Both the position numbers and the translations under genes were made by a program. Under the pieces are notes generated by a model, which searched no databases, was not told the DNA's origin, and saw nothing but the letters and a program-made list of their open reading frames with translations. From CAWFQB01 sp965277875 (GTDB lineage: Bacteria; Armatimonadota; Chthonomonadetes; Chthonomonadales; Chthonomonadaceae), in NCBI GenBank assembly GCA_965277875.1, contig CBDIDV010000002.1, forward strand, positions 1,488,001-1,552,000: DNA of 64,000 bases, in the 5' to 3' direction. Below are positions 8,104-17,267 of this stretch, one piece after another. How positions within the stretch are numbered: the first letter of the stretch is position 1; the number at the start of each line of letters is the position of its first letter.

Positions 8104-9579
8104 TCAGAACAATTCCGGCTGTTTGCCGCCGCGCTTGTTCTGGCCGCGCATCGTGCCTCGCTTGTTCTTTTCCTGATCCTCTTTGCGGGCGGCGCGGATC
8201 GCGTCGCGTCCCGCCGCCGTGCTGCCGAATCGTTCAAGAAAAAGATCGCGGCCCGTCTCGTGCGTGACGATGGGCTGCGGGTACTTGCTCGTGCCGTATT
8301 CGGGAATCCATTGCCGCACATACACGGCCTGCGGATCATAGCGTTCCATTTGCAGCTTGGGGTTGAAGATGCGCGTCGCCCGGCGCGGGTCGGTCCCCGT
8401 GCCTGCCACCCACTGCCAGCCGCCGTTATTGCTCGGCCAGTCGCCGCATGTCAGCTGCTGCATGTAATACTTTTCGCCCTCCTGCCAGTTGATGAGCAGG
8501 TCTTTGCACAGGTACGAGGCCGCTACCTGACGCAGTCGGTTGTGCATCCAGCCGGTCGCGTTCATCTGCCGCATTCCCGCGTCCACGAACGGATAGCCCG
8601 TCATGCCCACCTTCCACGCGTCCAGATGCTCGGTCTTGTCGCTCCACGGGAAGCCGCTGTACTCCGGCAGCATCGGGCCGTGCATGGTGTGCGGAAAGTG
8701 GTACATCACGGCGTAATAAAACTCGCGCCACGCCAGTTCGTCAATCCACTTGTCGGGGCCGGGGCCATTCAGGTCGCGGGCCGCGCGGTAGCAGTCGCGA
8801 ATGCTGACCGTCCCCCATTTGATGTGCATGGAAAGGCGGCTGGTGCTTTCAGGGTCGTAGGCGTTGTCGCGATCCTGGTGATACAGAGGCAAACCGCGCT
8901 CGACAAACTGGCCCAGGCGTTCGTAGGCCCGCTTTGCGCCGCCTTTTTCGATTTGCTGTTTGAGGGTCAGGCCGTACTTTTCCAGCGTGGGTAGGGCCAC
9001 GCTCTGAACATCGGGCATAAACTGAAAATGCTCCAGATGCGGCGTGATGTCGTACCGTTTGGGCGTATTGAGTTTGCCTTCCCAGCGTCGCTTAAAGGGC
9101 GTAAAAACGGTGTAAGGACGCTCCTCTTCGGTCAGCACGATGGCGGGGTCAACAAGCAGCGCGTCATCGTACAGCTTGAACTCGACGCCCTCGGCCTGCG
9201 CCAGTTCGCTGACCTTCTTATCGCGCTGTATGGGATACGGCAGATAATCGCGGTTGGCGTAGATGCGGCCCGCGCCGATGGTTTTTGCGACAGCAATGAC
9301 TTCGGGCGGCACATCGTCGGTCATACGCACGATGAACTTGCCGCCGTGGCTTTCCACGGCTGCGGCCAGTTCGTGCAGCGATTCGAGCAGGAATTGTACG
9401 CGTGACGGCCCAATGTCCGACCCGCGCAGATAGTTGTCGTCTAAGGTATACAGGCACGCCACGCGGGTGTTTTCGCGCAGGGCAGCCGCCACGCACGCAT
9501 TGTCTTCCAGCCTTAGTCCGCCCCGAAACCACAGCAGCCCGGTAGTACCGGCGTTCTCGTTCGCATTTGCCTGCGCCAT
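8104..9579 (-). CDS. phrB: Deoxyribodipyrimidine photo-lyase
   Basis: About 491 residues of the cryptochrome/photolyase family, which uses FAD and blue light to split cyclobutane pyrimidine dimers. The N-terminal antenna domain starts LLWFRGGLRLEDN. The FAD domain shows TSRLSMHIKWGTVSIR (about residue 255), ELAWREFYY, WKVGMTGYPFVDAGMRQMNATGWMHNRLR (split here as consecutive motifs), and GDWPSNNGGWQW followed by GTDPRRATRIFNP. These are the flavin-binding and Trp-chain motifs of class I photolyases. The C-terminus is a basic tail. I chose the ATG preceded by AGGGGA; a GTG one codon earlier is possible. The product is soluble and presumably light-dependent. Confidence 0.96.
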   Translation of the reverse strand: MAQANANENAGTTGLLWFRGGLRLEDNACVAAALRENTRVACLYTLDDNYLRGSDIGPSRVQFLLESLHELAAAVESHGGKFIVRMTDDVPPEVIAVAKTIGAGRIYANRDYLPYPIQRDKKVSELAQAEGVEFKLYDDALLVDPAIVLTEEERPYTVFTPFKRRWEGKLNTPKRYDITPHLEHFQFMPDVQSVALPTLEKYGLTLKQQIEKGGAKRAYERLGQFVERGLPLYHQDRDNAYDPESTSRLSMHIKWGTVSIRDCYRAARDLNGPGPDKWIDELAWREFYYAVMYHFPHTMHGPMLPEYSGFPWSDKTEHLDAWKVGMTGYPFVDAGMRQMNATGWMHNRLRQVAASYLCKDLLINWQEGEKYYMQQLTCGDWPSNNGGWQWVAGTGTDPRRATRIFNPKLQMERYDPQAVYVRQWIPEYGTSKYPQPIVTHETGRDLFLERFGSTAAGRDAIRAARKEDQEKNKRGTMRGQNKRGGKQPELF

Positions 9580-9698
9580 CACGCATGTTCCCCTTCGTCT
9601 AAATCATCTGTCTATTCCGCGCTTACATCACTGCGCGTTTATAGTTTCCTATGACTAAACGAAACGGGACGGCAGTGCGTTCCTGAGAATACATTTGT

Positions 9699-10529
9699 TC
9701 AGTGTTTGTCCAGTGGAGGCGTGGTGGGCGTTCTTGCCACAGCGGGAGGGAATTGTCTGGCATCGGCAGGCAGGGTCTGTGTGAACGTATCACGAGGGAG
9801 CCTGACGTTGAACTTCCAGTCGCTGTACTCAACCCGCTTTATTTCCTCCAGGGAATCTTTGCCCTGCGCATAATCCGAGTAGCGGATCAGCTCGCCCGTG
9901 TCTGCCGCAAAGTAGAGCTTCTCCACATCCATATATCCGGCAGCGGATGGACTAGTCTGAGCAAACACAATGGCATGTGTGCGGTACACCTGCTCATCCG
10001 GGGCAGGCGCAAAGCCGTAAAGCATTTCTGTACTCAGCGCAACATCCGCCTGAACACACACAAGCGCGGCGGGCGTTCGCGGGAAATCGGCGGGCGCAGG
10101 GGATTTCTGGTAGAAGTGGTGGCGTGGACTCATCTCCAAAAGCGACTTGCCATCGGAAACGCACACGGTCAGCGGGTTATCCATATAGATAAGATGTCCT
10201 TTGTCGTATCCCTCCGCAGGCTCGCGCATCAGCTGCGGGCCGCCGCGCACTGCAAACAAATTGGGACGACGCGCCTGTACTGTGTACGTGTTCTGCTGCA
10301 TAAATCCCACATCCGCCCCGGAGAACGTGTAGTAGGTAGCGGTAAACGAGATTGTTTTTGCCTTCTGGTGCCGCCTGTAAAAATCCGAGACCGCTTTTGA
10401 TCCAATTACTGGAGGCGGTTTGGGGGCGGGAACCGACACAGGCGGAACAGGCGCGTTTTGGCTGTGCGCTGCGCCAACAGCGCACAGCAGACACATAGCG
10501 ACCAAAAGCGGATTATTGCGCGCAGGCAT
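9699..10529 (-). CDS. Secreted LolA-like protein
   Basis: A 276-residue exported protein. A signal peptide ends near AHSQ (residues 21-24) and is followed by a Pro-rich linker (VPPVSVPAPKPPPV). The rest reads as the half-barrel of the LolA/LolB/DUF2092 superfamily: ISFTATYYTFSGAD, PNLFAVRG, SDGKSLLEMSPRHHFYQKSPAP and the closing strand VEYSDWKFNVRLP. Such proteins bind acyl chains or other hydrophobic ligands in the periplasm. The start is supported by GGAG 12 nt upstream. It lies 119 bp upstream of the photolyase on the same strand, so cotranscription is possible. Exact ligand unknown. Confidence 0.75.
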   Translation of the reverse strand: MPARNNPLLVAMCLLCAVGAAHSQNAPVPPVSVPAPKPPPVIGSKAVSDFYRRHQKAKTISFTATYYTFSGADVGFMQQNTYTVQARRPNLFAVRGGPQLMREPAEGYDKGHLIYMDNPLTVCVSDGKSLLEMSPRHHFYQKSPAPADFPRTPAALVCVQADVALSTEMLYGFAPAPDEQVYRTHAIVFAQTSPSAAGYMDVEKLYFAADTGELIRYSDYAQGKDSLEEIKRVEYSDWKFNVRLPRDTFTQTLPADARQFPPAVARTPTTPPLDKH

Positions 10530-10616
10530 CGTGTTATCTCCGGCAGAGGGAACGGTTGTTGTGCAGTATGTACGTTTGCCGCCGCAATCCGTTGCCGGTG
10601 CGCTTTAGAGTCCCAG

Positions 10617-11534
10617 CTATTTCGCATTTTCCAATGCCCGTTCCACAGACTCGCGAAAGGACAGAAGAGGCCGGGGCAAAAGCGCGCGTATCGGCATTGG
10701 GTCGCCCATCGCGTCGGCATCAAGGCTGTCCAGAAAGCCCTTCATCGCACCCCTGGGCAGCTTGCCCATGCGTTGAATAACCGGCGCGAGCGCACTCAGG
10801 AAAACGCGTGGCAGGTTGAATTTGCGCGCAGGACCTCGCCCCAGAAACTCTGCGATAACATCAAGTTTCTGGTTGTTTGTCAGTATGTCGTCACTGCCCA
10901 CGTTGTAGCGCCGTCCATAAGCGCGTGGCTCGTTCAGCGCACCCACAAGATAGTAGATCAGGTCGTCTATAGCGATGCTTCGCATTGTATTGTCGCCTGC
11001 GCCCAACAAATTGACGCTTACAGGCTTGCCGGCCTGGCTCACCATCGTGTCGAACCCGCGCCCGCCCTTGCCGACTATCAGGCCCGGCTGTATCACCGTC
11101 ACATCAAGCCCGCTGTCGAGCAGGAACTGTTCGGTTTTCCACCGCTCGCGCAGCCACTCGCCCGGCGCGTCCGGCGCGATGCCCAGCGACGTAACGTAGA
11201 TCAGGCGACGCGCGCCGTGCGTCCGGCAGGCCGTCACGATGTTCCCCATTCCGTTCATCTCCACATCCATGAAACCCTCCCCAGCCGTACTGGCAGGCTG
11301 GGGCGAGAGCGTATGTACGGAAACGTAGACGGCGTAGACGCCTTCCACGGCCCTTTGTACGGACGCGAGTTCGGACATGTCCCCCTGAACAACTTCGCAT
11401 CCGGCTTCGGCCAGACCCTGCACCTTAGACGGGTTCCGCGCCAGACAGCGGACCGCGTAGCCCTCTGCAAGCAGCGCGCGGGCCACCTTCCCCCCGACAA
11501 AGCCGGAGGCTCCGATAACAAGAACTTTCTGCAT
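10617..11534 (-). CDS. NAD(P)-binding atypical SDR (NmrA/complex-I NDUFA9-like)
   Basis: A 305-residue Rossmann protein. The nucleotide site VLVIGASGFVGGKVARALL lies at residues 4-22, with R33 after the second strand (CLARNP) suggesting NADPH. The segment VYVSVHTLSPQP follows, then RLIYVTSLGIAPDAPGEW in place of the Tyr-x3-Lys catalytic pair, typical of atypical SDRs that bind cofactor without classical dehydrogenase activity. VIQPGLIVGKGGRGFD and the MRSIAIDDLIYYLV segment complete the fold. The Shine-Dalgarno AGGAAGAG supports the start. It is the third of three same-strand genes after merR and another SDR. Substrate unknown. Confidence 0.88.
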   Translation of the reverse strand: MQKVLVIGASGFVGGKVARALLAEGYAVRCLARNPSKVQGLAEAGCEVVQGDMSELASVQRAVEGVYAVYVSVHTLSPQPASTAGEGFMDVEMNGMGNIVTACRTHGARRLIYVTSLGIAPDAPGEWLRERWKTEQFLLDSGLDVTVIQPGLIVGKGGRGFDTMVSQAGKPVSVNLLGAGDNTMRSIAIDDLIYYLVGALNEPRAYGRRYNVGSDDILTNNQKLDVIAEFLGRGPARKFNLPRVFLSALAPVIQRMGKLPRGAMKGFLDSLDADAMGDPMPIRALLPRPLLSFRESVERALENAK

Positions 11535-11613
11535 GGCCCTCTTCCTGTTGGATTTTCATTTCCTGCTTTGTTGCGGCGAGCGATCTGTTCCAACTTACGC
11601 AATCTGTTCAGTG

Positions 11614-12501
11614 CTAGAAGCAGCGCATTTGTTCGAGATCGGCCATCAGTCCGGGTTCAGTCGGATGCCAGTCCAGTCGTTCCTGTGTCAGCGCGCTGGA
11701 AGCGGCAAGGTCGAGGCCCGCGAACGCGCCGAACCACCCGAAATGAGACATGGCCTCGTCGGCAGACAGGCTGATCGTCGGCACGTTCAAGCCTCGTCCA
11801 ATGACGTGGGCGATGTCGCGAATCGGGATGCCCTCTTCAGCGACCGCGTGGTATCTGCTGCCCGCCTCCTGCTTCTCCAATGCCAGCCTGTAGAGACGGG
11901 CGACATCAAGGACATGCGCTGCGGACAAGCGGTTCAATCCTTCCCCCACATACGCCGAGACGCCCTTCTCGCGGGCAATCTGGATCATGGGGGTGATAAG
12001 CCCCTGCTTCATTGTGTCATGGACTTGCGGAAGGCGCACGATGGACACGTTCACGCCACGCTCCGCCACCTTGGCACCGGCCAGTTCCGAAGCGACACGG
12101 GGATTCGGATTGTTAGGATTGAAGGTGTCTTCGGTCGCTGTCTGCCCCGGCGCTGCGCTGCCCATTCCCACCCCCGACGTGATAAGCAATGGGCGCTGAG
12201 AGCCTTCAAGCGCGCCGCCAATCGCTTCGATAACACGGCGGTCGAGTTCACAGTTCGCGACGAAGTTTGAAAAATCGTGGTTGAAGGCGCAGTGGATGAC
12301 GCCGTCCGACATCGCGGTCCCGGCGCGAAGACTTTCCAGGTCTTCAAGGTCCCCATGATGCGGCTCGGCCCCCGCATCGCTAAGAGCCTGCGCGCCCGAC
12401 TGTGAGCGCGTCAGTCCGAGTACCTGATGGCCCGCGTTGATAAGTTCGGGAACAAGGGCGGAGCCGATAAAGCCGTTCGCGCCGGTAAGAAAAACACGCA
12501 T
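11614..12501 (-). CDS. Extended-SDR NAD-dependent epimerase/dehydratase
   Basis: A 295-residue extended SDR. The dinucleotide-binding motif FLTGANGFIGSALVPEL is at residues 4-20 with R32 after strand beta-2, and GVIHCAFNHDF matches the strand-4 region. LLITSGVGMG stands where the catalytic Ser strand should be. The Tyr-x3-Lys motif is not evident, the equivalent region reading RVASELAGAKVAERG. Proteins of this type (related to SDR_a5) are often annotated as nucleoside-diphosphate-sugar epimerases, but no sugar-binding residues can be named here. GAGGAG upstream fixes the start. It sits directly downstream of merR and is a plausible target of that regulator. Confidence 0.88.
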   Translation of the reverse strand: MRVFLTGANGFIGSALVPELINAGHQVLGLTRSQSGAQALSDAGAEPHHGDLEDLESLRAGTAMSDGVIHCAFNHDFSNFVANCELDRRVIEAIGGALEGSQRPLLITSGVGMGSAAPGQTATEDTFNPNNPNPRVASELAGAKVAERGVNVSIVRLPQVHDTMKQGLITPMIQIAREKGVSAYVGEGLNRLSAAHVLDVARLYRLALEKQEAGSRYHAVAEEGIPIRDIAHVIGRGLNVPTISLSADEAMSHFGWFGAFAGLDLAASSALTQERLDWHPTEPGLMADLEQMRCF

Positions 12502-12597
12502 TTTGAAACTCCTCTGGTTTGGTTCTAAATTGTCGTTCCGGATGGTCAGGTCACGCTTTGTACGAGCCGCGCAACGTCATCGAGTCATCAAACCACG

Positions 12598-12634
12598 TCA
12601 TGGTTGTGTCAACCCGGATCATGGTTGTGTCAGC
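12598..12634. repeat. Tandem direct repeat overlapping the merR stop codon
   Basis: The 14-mer TCATGGTTGTGTCA occurs twice with a 21-bp period, the second copy covering the merR stop. It lies ahead of the SDR gene on the same strand, about two DNA turns apart, so it might be an operator or simply a small slip duplication. Confidence 0.4.
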
Positions 12635-13160
12635 GTCGTTTCACCGCTTTTGTTTGCGCCATTGCGTCCGCGTCCTTGAACGCCGCTGCGGACTGCGCTC
12701 GGCTCGCATTGCGTTTTTGCAGCAGATCCAGGCAGCGCTCCTGCCAGCCGGCCTGTTCGTTCGGGTTGCTTTCCATGCGGCGCATCATGGCGAGCTTATG
12801 CTCTATCATCTCCAGGCTTTCGCACAGGGCTTCCACCTGCGCCTGCACCTGTGCCTGGTGCGCTTCGATCAGGGCGCGGCGTTCCGGAGCCGCAGACTCT
12901 CCCTCACGCATCAGGGCCGCAAATTCCCGTATCTGCCCAAGCGTCAATCCCATATCGCGCATCAGGATCAGCATGGCTATCCACGCCACATCATCCCGTG
13001 TGTAGCGGCGGCGTCCGCCCGCGTCGCGCCCCACAGGATCAAGCAGACCCACCTGCTCGTAATAGCGCAGGGTGTACGCGCTCAAGCCGGTACGTTCGCT
13101 CACCTGCTGTATGGAGAAGCAGGCTTCCGGGATTGTAATTTGCGGTTGTGATTTGTCCAT
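12630..13160 (-). CDS. MerR-family transcriptional regulator
   Basis: About 176 residues starting at MDKSQ. The winged HTH is at residues 15-80: FSIQQVSERTGLSAYTLRYYEQVGLL, then GRRRYTRDDVAWIAML, the standard MerR HTH_1 profile. A long coiled-coil dimerisation helix follows (LIEAHQAQVQAQVEALCESLEMIEHKL as consecutive heptads). No effector-binding Cys cluster is present, so metal sensing by Cys is unlikely; relatives respond to aldehydes or small organics. An ATG five codons upstream would fall inside the promoter -10, which argues for the MDKSQ start. Two SDR genes follow on the same strand. MerR proteins with short-chain dehydrogenases often form aldehyde- or stress-responsive units. Confidence 0.9.
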   Translation of the reverse strand: MDKSQPQITIPEACFSIQQVSERTGLSAYTLRYYEQVGLLDPVGRDAGGRRRYTRDDVAWIAMLILMRDMGLTLGQIREFAALMREGESAAPERRALIEAHQAQVQAQVEALCESLEMIEHKLAMMRRMESNPNEQAGWQERCLDLLQKRNASRAQSAAAFKDADAMAQTKAVKRR

Positions 13161-13166
13161 GAAGCC

Positions 13167-13197
13167 AGTGTACATCTTAGAGTCAACTCGAAGTCAA
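13167..13197 (-). promoter_or_regulatory. MerR-type promoter with 19-bp spacer and internal dyad
   Basis: On the minus strand TTGACT (13192-13197) and TACACT (13167-13172) are 19 bp apart, the long spacing characteristic of promoters remodelled by MerR proteins. Within the spacer lies the imperfect 18-bp dyad CTTCGAGTTGACTCTAAG (13176-13193), 14 of 18 positions symmetric, the expected MerR operator. This predicts autoregulation of merR. The start of transcription would fall at or within a base or two of the merR ATG, implying a leaderless message. Confidence 0.75.
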
Positions 13198-13403
13198 GGG
13201 CGGTAAAAAAATAATAGCATCCTGTTCCAAACACGCCGAAAACAAAGGGCAAATCCTTACTATGCCGTGTTTGCAGGGTATTACGGCCTGCCTGTCGCAT
13301 TATGTGGAGACCCTGAATCCATCTCAGTACGGCCCTACGACACAGGTACATTTTCCGCATTGGACAACTCAACGCTGTTTTCGGCTACAAGGATACAATC
13401 GCA

Positions 13404-15935
13404 TTGAAACAACTGCTTGCCATCGCCCTACTGCTGGCCTCCGCCCTGCCTATTCGCGCCCAATCAGTATCATCAACGATTGCCTCTCCCCGTTCCTTCG
13501 AAGCCGTTGCGGTCTCGCCCACGGCTATTCGCTGTTACTGGCTGTCTGCAAACGGGGGTACGACGGGCTACCGGCTTATGCGCGACGGTAAGATAATCGC
13601 GGCCCTGCCTGCCACAGCGCAGGAATACGAAGATCAAAATCTTACGATCAACTCCGTACACCACTATACAATTCAGGCGCTGGAAAGCCAGCAGGCTTCT
13701 CGGTCCATCGAAGATGTAGACTGCACTTTTGCGCCGCTGCCGGGGGAAAGAAAAAAGAAAAAAGAAAAAAGAAGCGAGACGAGTGGTTTCTCCTATGATG
13801 TCGTGATTGTGCAGGCGTCTTCTGGCGGCGTGGCAGCGGCGGTCGAGGCGGCGAAACGGGGCTTGCGCGTGGCGCTTGTGGAACCTACGACGCGGCTGGG
13901 GGGAATGCCGGTCAACGGCCTGAGCGCGACCGATCTGCGCCGTGATTTTCATGCCAGCGGCTTTTTGGTGCGCTTTGCGGAACGGGTGCGGCAGTTGTAC
14001 GCCGCCGAGGGCGTGAAGACGGACGGCCTCCGCTACGAGCCTCGTATCGCGCATAATGCCATGAAATCTCTGATCTTCGAGCAGCCCAACATTACGGTTT
14101 TCCGTCATGCCCGCCTTGCCCGCGTCCTCACGCAACGCAGCGATGCGGACACGCAGGACGCAAATTCAGACCACGACACGCGGCGGCGCGTCCAGTCCGT
14201 GCAGGTCGAAGCCCTGAACGACCGGGGCGAGCCGACCGGAACGCTTGCCACCCTGCGCGCGCCGATGTTCATTGACGCGACCGACTGCGGCGACCTGGCC
14301 GCGCTTGCGGGCGCGAAGTTTCGTACCGGGCGCGAGGCCCGCAGCCCGCGTGAGCCGCATAACGGCGTGATCTACTACAATCGCCAGAACGGCGAACGCC
14401 TGCCCGGCAGCACGGGCCGGGCCGACAAGCGCATCATGTCGTATGCCTACCTGTTCGTCGTCAAGGACTATGGGCCGGGAGCGGACAAGACCATCCCCAA
14501 GCCAACCGGCTACAACCGCGAAGATTTCACCCATTCCCCCGCGTGGAAGCAGTCGTGGGCGGTCACATCGGGCAAACTGCCGCAGAACAAGTACGAACTG
14601 AACCAGCACCCACAGGGCGGCGATCTTCAGGAAATCAACTACAACTACCCGACCGGTGATTACGCGACGCGGGCCGACATCGAGAAACAGTATCGGGATC
14701 ACGTTCTGGGCTATCTCTACTACATACAGACCGAGCAGGGACAAAAGCAGATCGGCCTGCCGGACGACGAGTACCGGGACACGGGCGGGTTCCCTCCCCT
14801 GCTCTATGTGCGCGAAGGACGGCGCATCATAGGCGAACAGCTGCCCGACGAGTCGGACATCACGAACGCGCATACCTTCTTCCGTCCTGAAAGCATCGGC
14901 CTGGGCGATTACCCGATGGACTCGCACGCCGTGCGGGTCAAGACCGATTGGACGACGCCGGACATGGGCGAGGGCGAATGGTGGCTGTATAAGGAGACGC
15001 CCTGGCACTCGCTTCCCCTGGGCATTCTCGTCCCAAAAGGGCTTGACAATGTGTTTGTCACAACGGCGGTTTCCTCTACGCACGTCAGCTTCGGCACGTA
15101 TCGGTTGGAACCTGTCCGCATGGCGTTCGGGCAGGCCGCCGCCATTGCCTGCTATCAGAGCATTCGCTATCACAAGATCGCCCGCGACATCCCCGCCCGA
15201 CAAGTACAGGACGAACTGCTGCCCCACGCCGCCGCTTTGGCCGCTTCGCCCGATGTGTACCTCTCCTACCTATCGGACGTGAAGCCAACGCATCGGCAGT
15301 ACCGCGCCATTCAATATCTCGTGGCGCGCGGCTTTACACTGGGCGAAGAGACGTTCAAGCCCGACGCCCCCACGACCGGCAAAGAACTAAGGCAGATGCT
15401 GCAAAAACTTGCGGAGCGCGGCGGCGAACCCGCCCGTATTCTCGCCATACGCCGACAGCCAAACGGCACACGACTATTGACGGTGCGGCAACCCTACATG
15501 CCGTATATGGGCCATTCCACAAATGCGCGGGCGGCACAGGGCGTTGAGGCATTGCCGCAGGACGCGCCGGTGACGCGCCGGGATGTGGCGCTATGGCTCT
15601 GCCGCGTCCTGAGATGGGCAGTTCCCGACACGCTTACATCCCACTACTCTGACGTGTCCGATCCTAACGCCTGGGCCATCGAGAGCCTGTACGCGCATAA
15701 CATAGACGCGGAACTGTGGGACGGCCTGGGACACCGCGACGCAAACAACAAGATGCGTTTCCAGCCCGACGCGCCGCTGTCTCATGCCGACCTCTTCGCC
15801 ACGCTGTACCTGGCGCAGATCGGACTTGGCCCCCTGTTCAACGACAATCCCGCTGACGGCATCAACGGCTTTCCCGTTCCCGCCGCCGTCTATCAGACGG
15901 TTTATGAGACGGTCACGTGGCCGGTTTCAAAATAG
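13404..15935 (+). CDS. Secreted FAD-dependent oxidoreductase with FN3 and S-layer-homology-like domains
   Basis: An 843-residue protein starting at TTG (AAGGA upstream). It has a signal peptide (cleavage near RAQS, residue 20), a fibronectin type III-like domain at about 28-108, a Lys-rich linker (GERKKKKEKRSE) and a FAD_oxidored/xanthan-lyase-type domain at about 130-620. Domain marks are YDVVIVQASSGGVAAAVEAA, VEPTTRLGGMPVNG and GRRIIGEQ. The first Gly of the dinucleotide motif is replaced, leaving QASSGG. The C-terminal 200 residues resemble one or two S-layer homology repeats (VTRRDVALWLCRVL, YSDVSDPNAWAIESLYAHNI, FQPDAPLSHADLFATLYLA), which would anchor it to cell-surface polymer. Known relatives are cell-surface oxidoreductases linked to polysaccharide use. 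It stands alone. Confidence 0.85.
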   Translation: MKQLLAIALLLASALPIRAQSVSSTIASPRSFEAVAVSPTAIRCYWLSANGGTTGYRLMRDGKIIAALPATAQEYEDQNLTINSVHHYTIQALESQQASRSIEDVDCTFAPLPGERKKKKEKRSETSGFSYDVVIVQASSGGVAAAVEAAKRGLRVALVEPTTRLGGMPVNGLSATDLRRDFHASGFLVRFAERVRQLYAAEGVKTDGLRYEPRIAHNAMKSLIFEQPNITVFRHARLARVLTQRSDADTQDANSDHDTRRRVQSVQVEALNDRGEPTGTLATLRAPMFIDATDCGDLAALAGAKFRTGREARSPREPHNGVIYYNRQNGERLPGSTGRADKRIMSYAYLFVVKDYGPGADKTIPKPTGYNREDFTHSPAWKQSWAVTSGKLPQNKYELNQHPQGGDLQEINYNYPTGDYATRADIEKQYRDHVLGYLYYIQTEQGQKQIGLPDDEYRDTGGFPPLLYVREGRRIIGEQLPDESDITNAHTFFRPESIGLGDYPMDSHAVRVKTDWTTPDMGEGEWWLYKETPWHSLPLGILVPKGLDNVFVTTAVSSTHVSFGTYRLEPVRMAFGQAAAIACYQSIRYHKIARDIPARQVQDELLPHAAALAASPDVYLSYLSDVKPTHRQYRAIQYLVARGFTLGEETFKPDAPTTGKELRQMLQKLAERGGEPARILAIRRQPNGTRLLTVRQPYMPYMGHSTNARAAQGVEALPQDAPVTRRDVALWLCRVLRWAVPDTLTSHYSDVSDPNAWAIESLYAHNIDAELWDGLGHRDANNKMRFQPDAPLSHADLFATLYLAQIGLGPLFNDNPADGINGFPVPAAVYQTVYETVTWPVSK

Positions 15936-15975
15936 CGAATAAAGGCTGTTCGCGGCTGTTGAAGGTCGGCAAACG

Positions 15976-16008
15976 AAAAGCCCGCCGCGCGATGCGCGGC
16001 GGGCTTTT
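15976..16008. terminator. Bidirectional intrinsic terminator
   Basis: A G+C-rich hairpin, AAAAGCCCGCCGCGC answered by GCGCGGCGGGCTTTT around a GAT loop, with A and T runs on both sides. It lies between two convergent genes and can end transcription from either direction. Confidence 0.9.
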
Positions 16009-16032
16009 GGGAAGGACAGGCACAAGAAACTT

Positions 16033-16788
16033 CTATTTGAGCTTCATGCCGCCGTCAAATGTTCCAGGAACGGCGGCAGGCCCATTTAGCTGCCCGTGCA
16101 TTTCGCCGCCAAGAATGGTTTTGCCGTCCGAACCCATCTGAAACGTGTATTCGCCGTCCACAAGGCGCGTACCAATGCCGGCATCAATCTGCTGTATGTC
16201 GCCGCCTGACACATGCAGTTCATGGGTGGCGGGATCATACGTGCCGCTGAATTCTTCCGTGCCTACCGGATTGCTGTTCGCCTGCCAGTCGAAATGGCCT
16301 GTAACGTCCTGCAAGCCATCCGGGCGGGCCGTCGCTGTATCGAAGTTTATGGTACTGTCGTTCCAGTTGGTTCCCGCCGCATCGGTTCCGTTGAGGTTCC
16401 AGATGGAACCGGGAAATGAGATTGGTGCGCCATAACCGCCTAAGACACTAGCTGTTCTAAAGATGGGCGCGGGAGCGGGGTGCATCATGGGGCTGAGGAA
16501 CGTGCCGATGCCGAGTGTCAGGGCGCACAGGGCCAGGGCATCCATGCCGAATGCGCGCTTGCGCGTCTGGTTTTGGGGAACATAGTTCTGCTGCACATTC
16601 TCGCGCGTTTGCGTGTAGGAGGCCGCGTACTGACTTGTTCGCGCCTGCTGTTGTGTACGCGCCTGCGCCTGCTCGGTCTCGATCTGCTTTTCGATTTCGG
16701 CGCGAACCCGCGCCTGATCCTGTAATTGGTCGGCGATGTTATACTGAGGCTGATTCTCTTCGCCCGTATGCAGATTAAGTCCTGACAT
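16033..16788 (-). CDS. Single-pass membrane protein with Gln-rich N-terminus and beta-rich C-terminal domain
   Basis: A 251-residue protein of unknown function. Residues 1-80 are hydrophilic and Gln/Arg-rich with coiled-coil character (ADQLQDQARVRAEIEKQIET). One membrane helix follows at about 84-102 (ALALCALTLGIGTFLSPM). The outer part is beta-rich (SIWNLNGTDAAGTNW, VTGHFDWQANSN, GEYTFQMGSDGKTILGGEM), resembling small lipocalin-like folds that hold ligands. AAGGAG six bases upstream fixes the start. It converges on the FAD oxidoreductase gene. I do not recognise the family. Confidence 0.75.
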   Translation of the reverse strand: MSGLNLHTGEENQPQYNIADQLQDQARVRAEIEKQIETEQAQARTQQQARTSQYAASYTQTRENVQQNYVPQNQTRKRAFGMDALALCALTLGIGTFLSPMMHPAPAPIFRTASVLGGYGAPISFPGSIWNLNGTDAAGTNWNDSTINFDTATARPDGLQDVTGHFDWQANSNPVGTEEFSGTYDPATHELHVSGGDIQQIDAGIGTRLVDGEYTFQMGSDGKTILGGEMHGQLNGPAAVPGTFDGGMKLK

Positions 16789-17267
16789 GCCTCACTCCTT
16801 GGAGAATCATACAACGCATTGCGCGCGCTTAGTTTTCGGTTTGAGTTTACCCGCTGCTGCGTCGTCTGCGGCGTGTTTGCCCGCGAGACGCCGCGCAGAG
16901 GGATATTACAACGCTTACAGTTTACCACTTACCACAAGGTACGACAAACAGGCCGCGTTTTGTTGCCGGGGTACTGCGCCAAAAGTTTGCAAAATCCGCC
17001 TAAGCCCTGCATAATAGACTCTGGCGCAACCCCAAAACAGCAGGAACGCTCGACGCGCAAAGCCTGACGCTCCATGCTCGACGACTCGACACACAAAGCC
17101 ATTGTCTTTTACGCATCTTTCCGACACTTACTCAACTGACGACGATATTCTCTTTACGGTTCGCTAAGTTCGTGCCGTTCGCCCTGTAAACGGTTCATTT
17201 CACGGCAAAAGTACCGCAGTCTTTCCAATATATTGACAATCTCATCATTTCTACACGACTGGACACT
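16789..17267. other. 479-bp intergenic region without a convincing gene
   Basis: No frame here has credible coding sequence. A hairpin GCGGCGT/ACGCCGC lies at 16868-16894. A TTGACA at about 17234 might be a -35 for the next gene, but no -10 at correct distance follows it. The region separates divergent genes and should carry both promoters. Confidence 0.5.
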
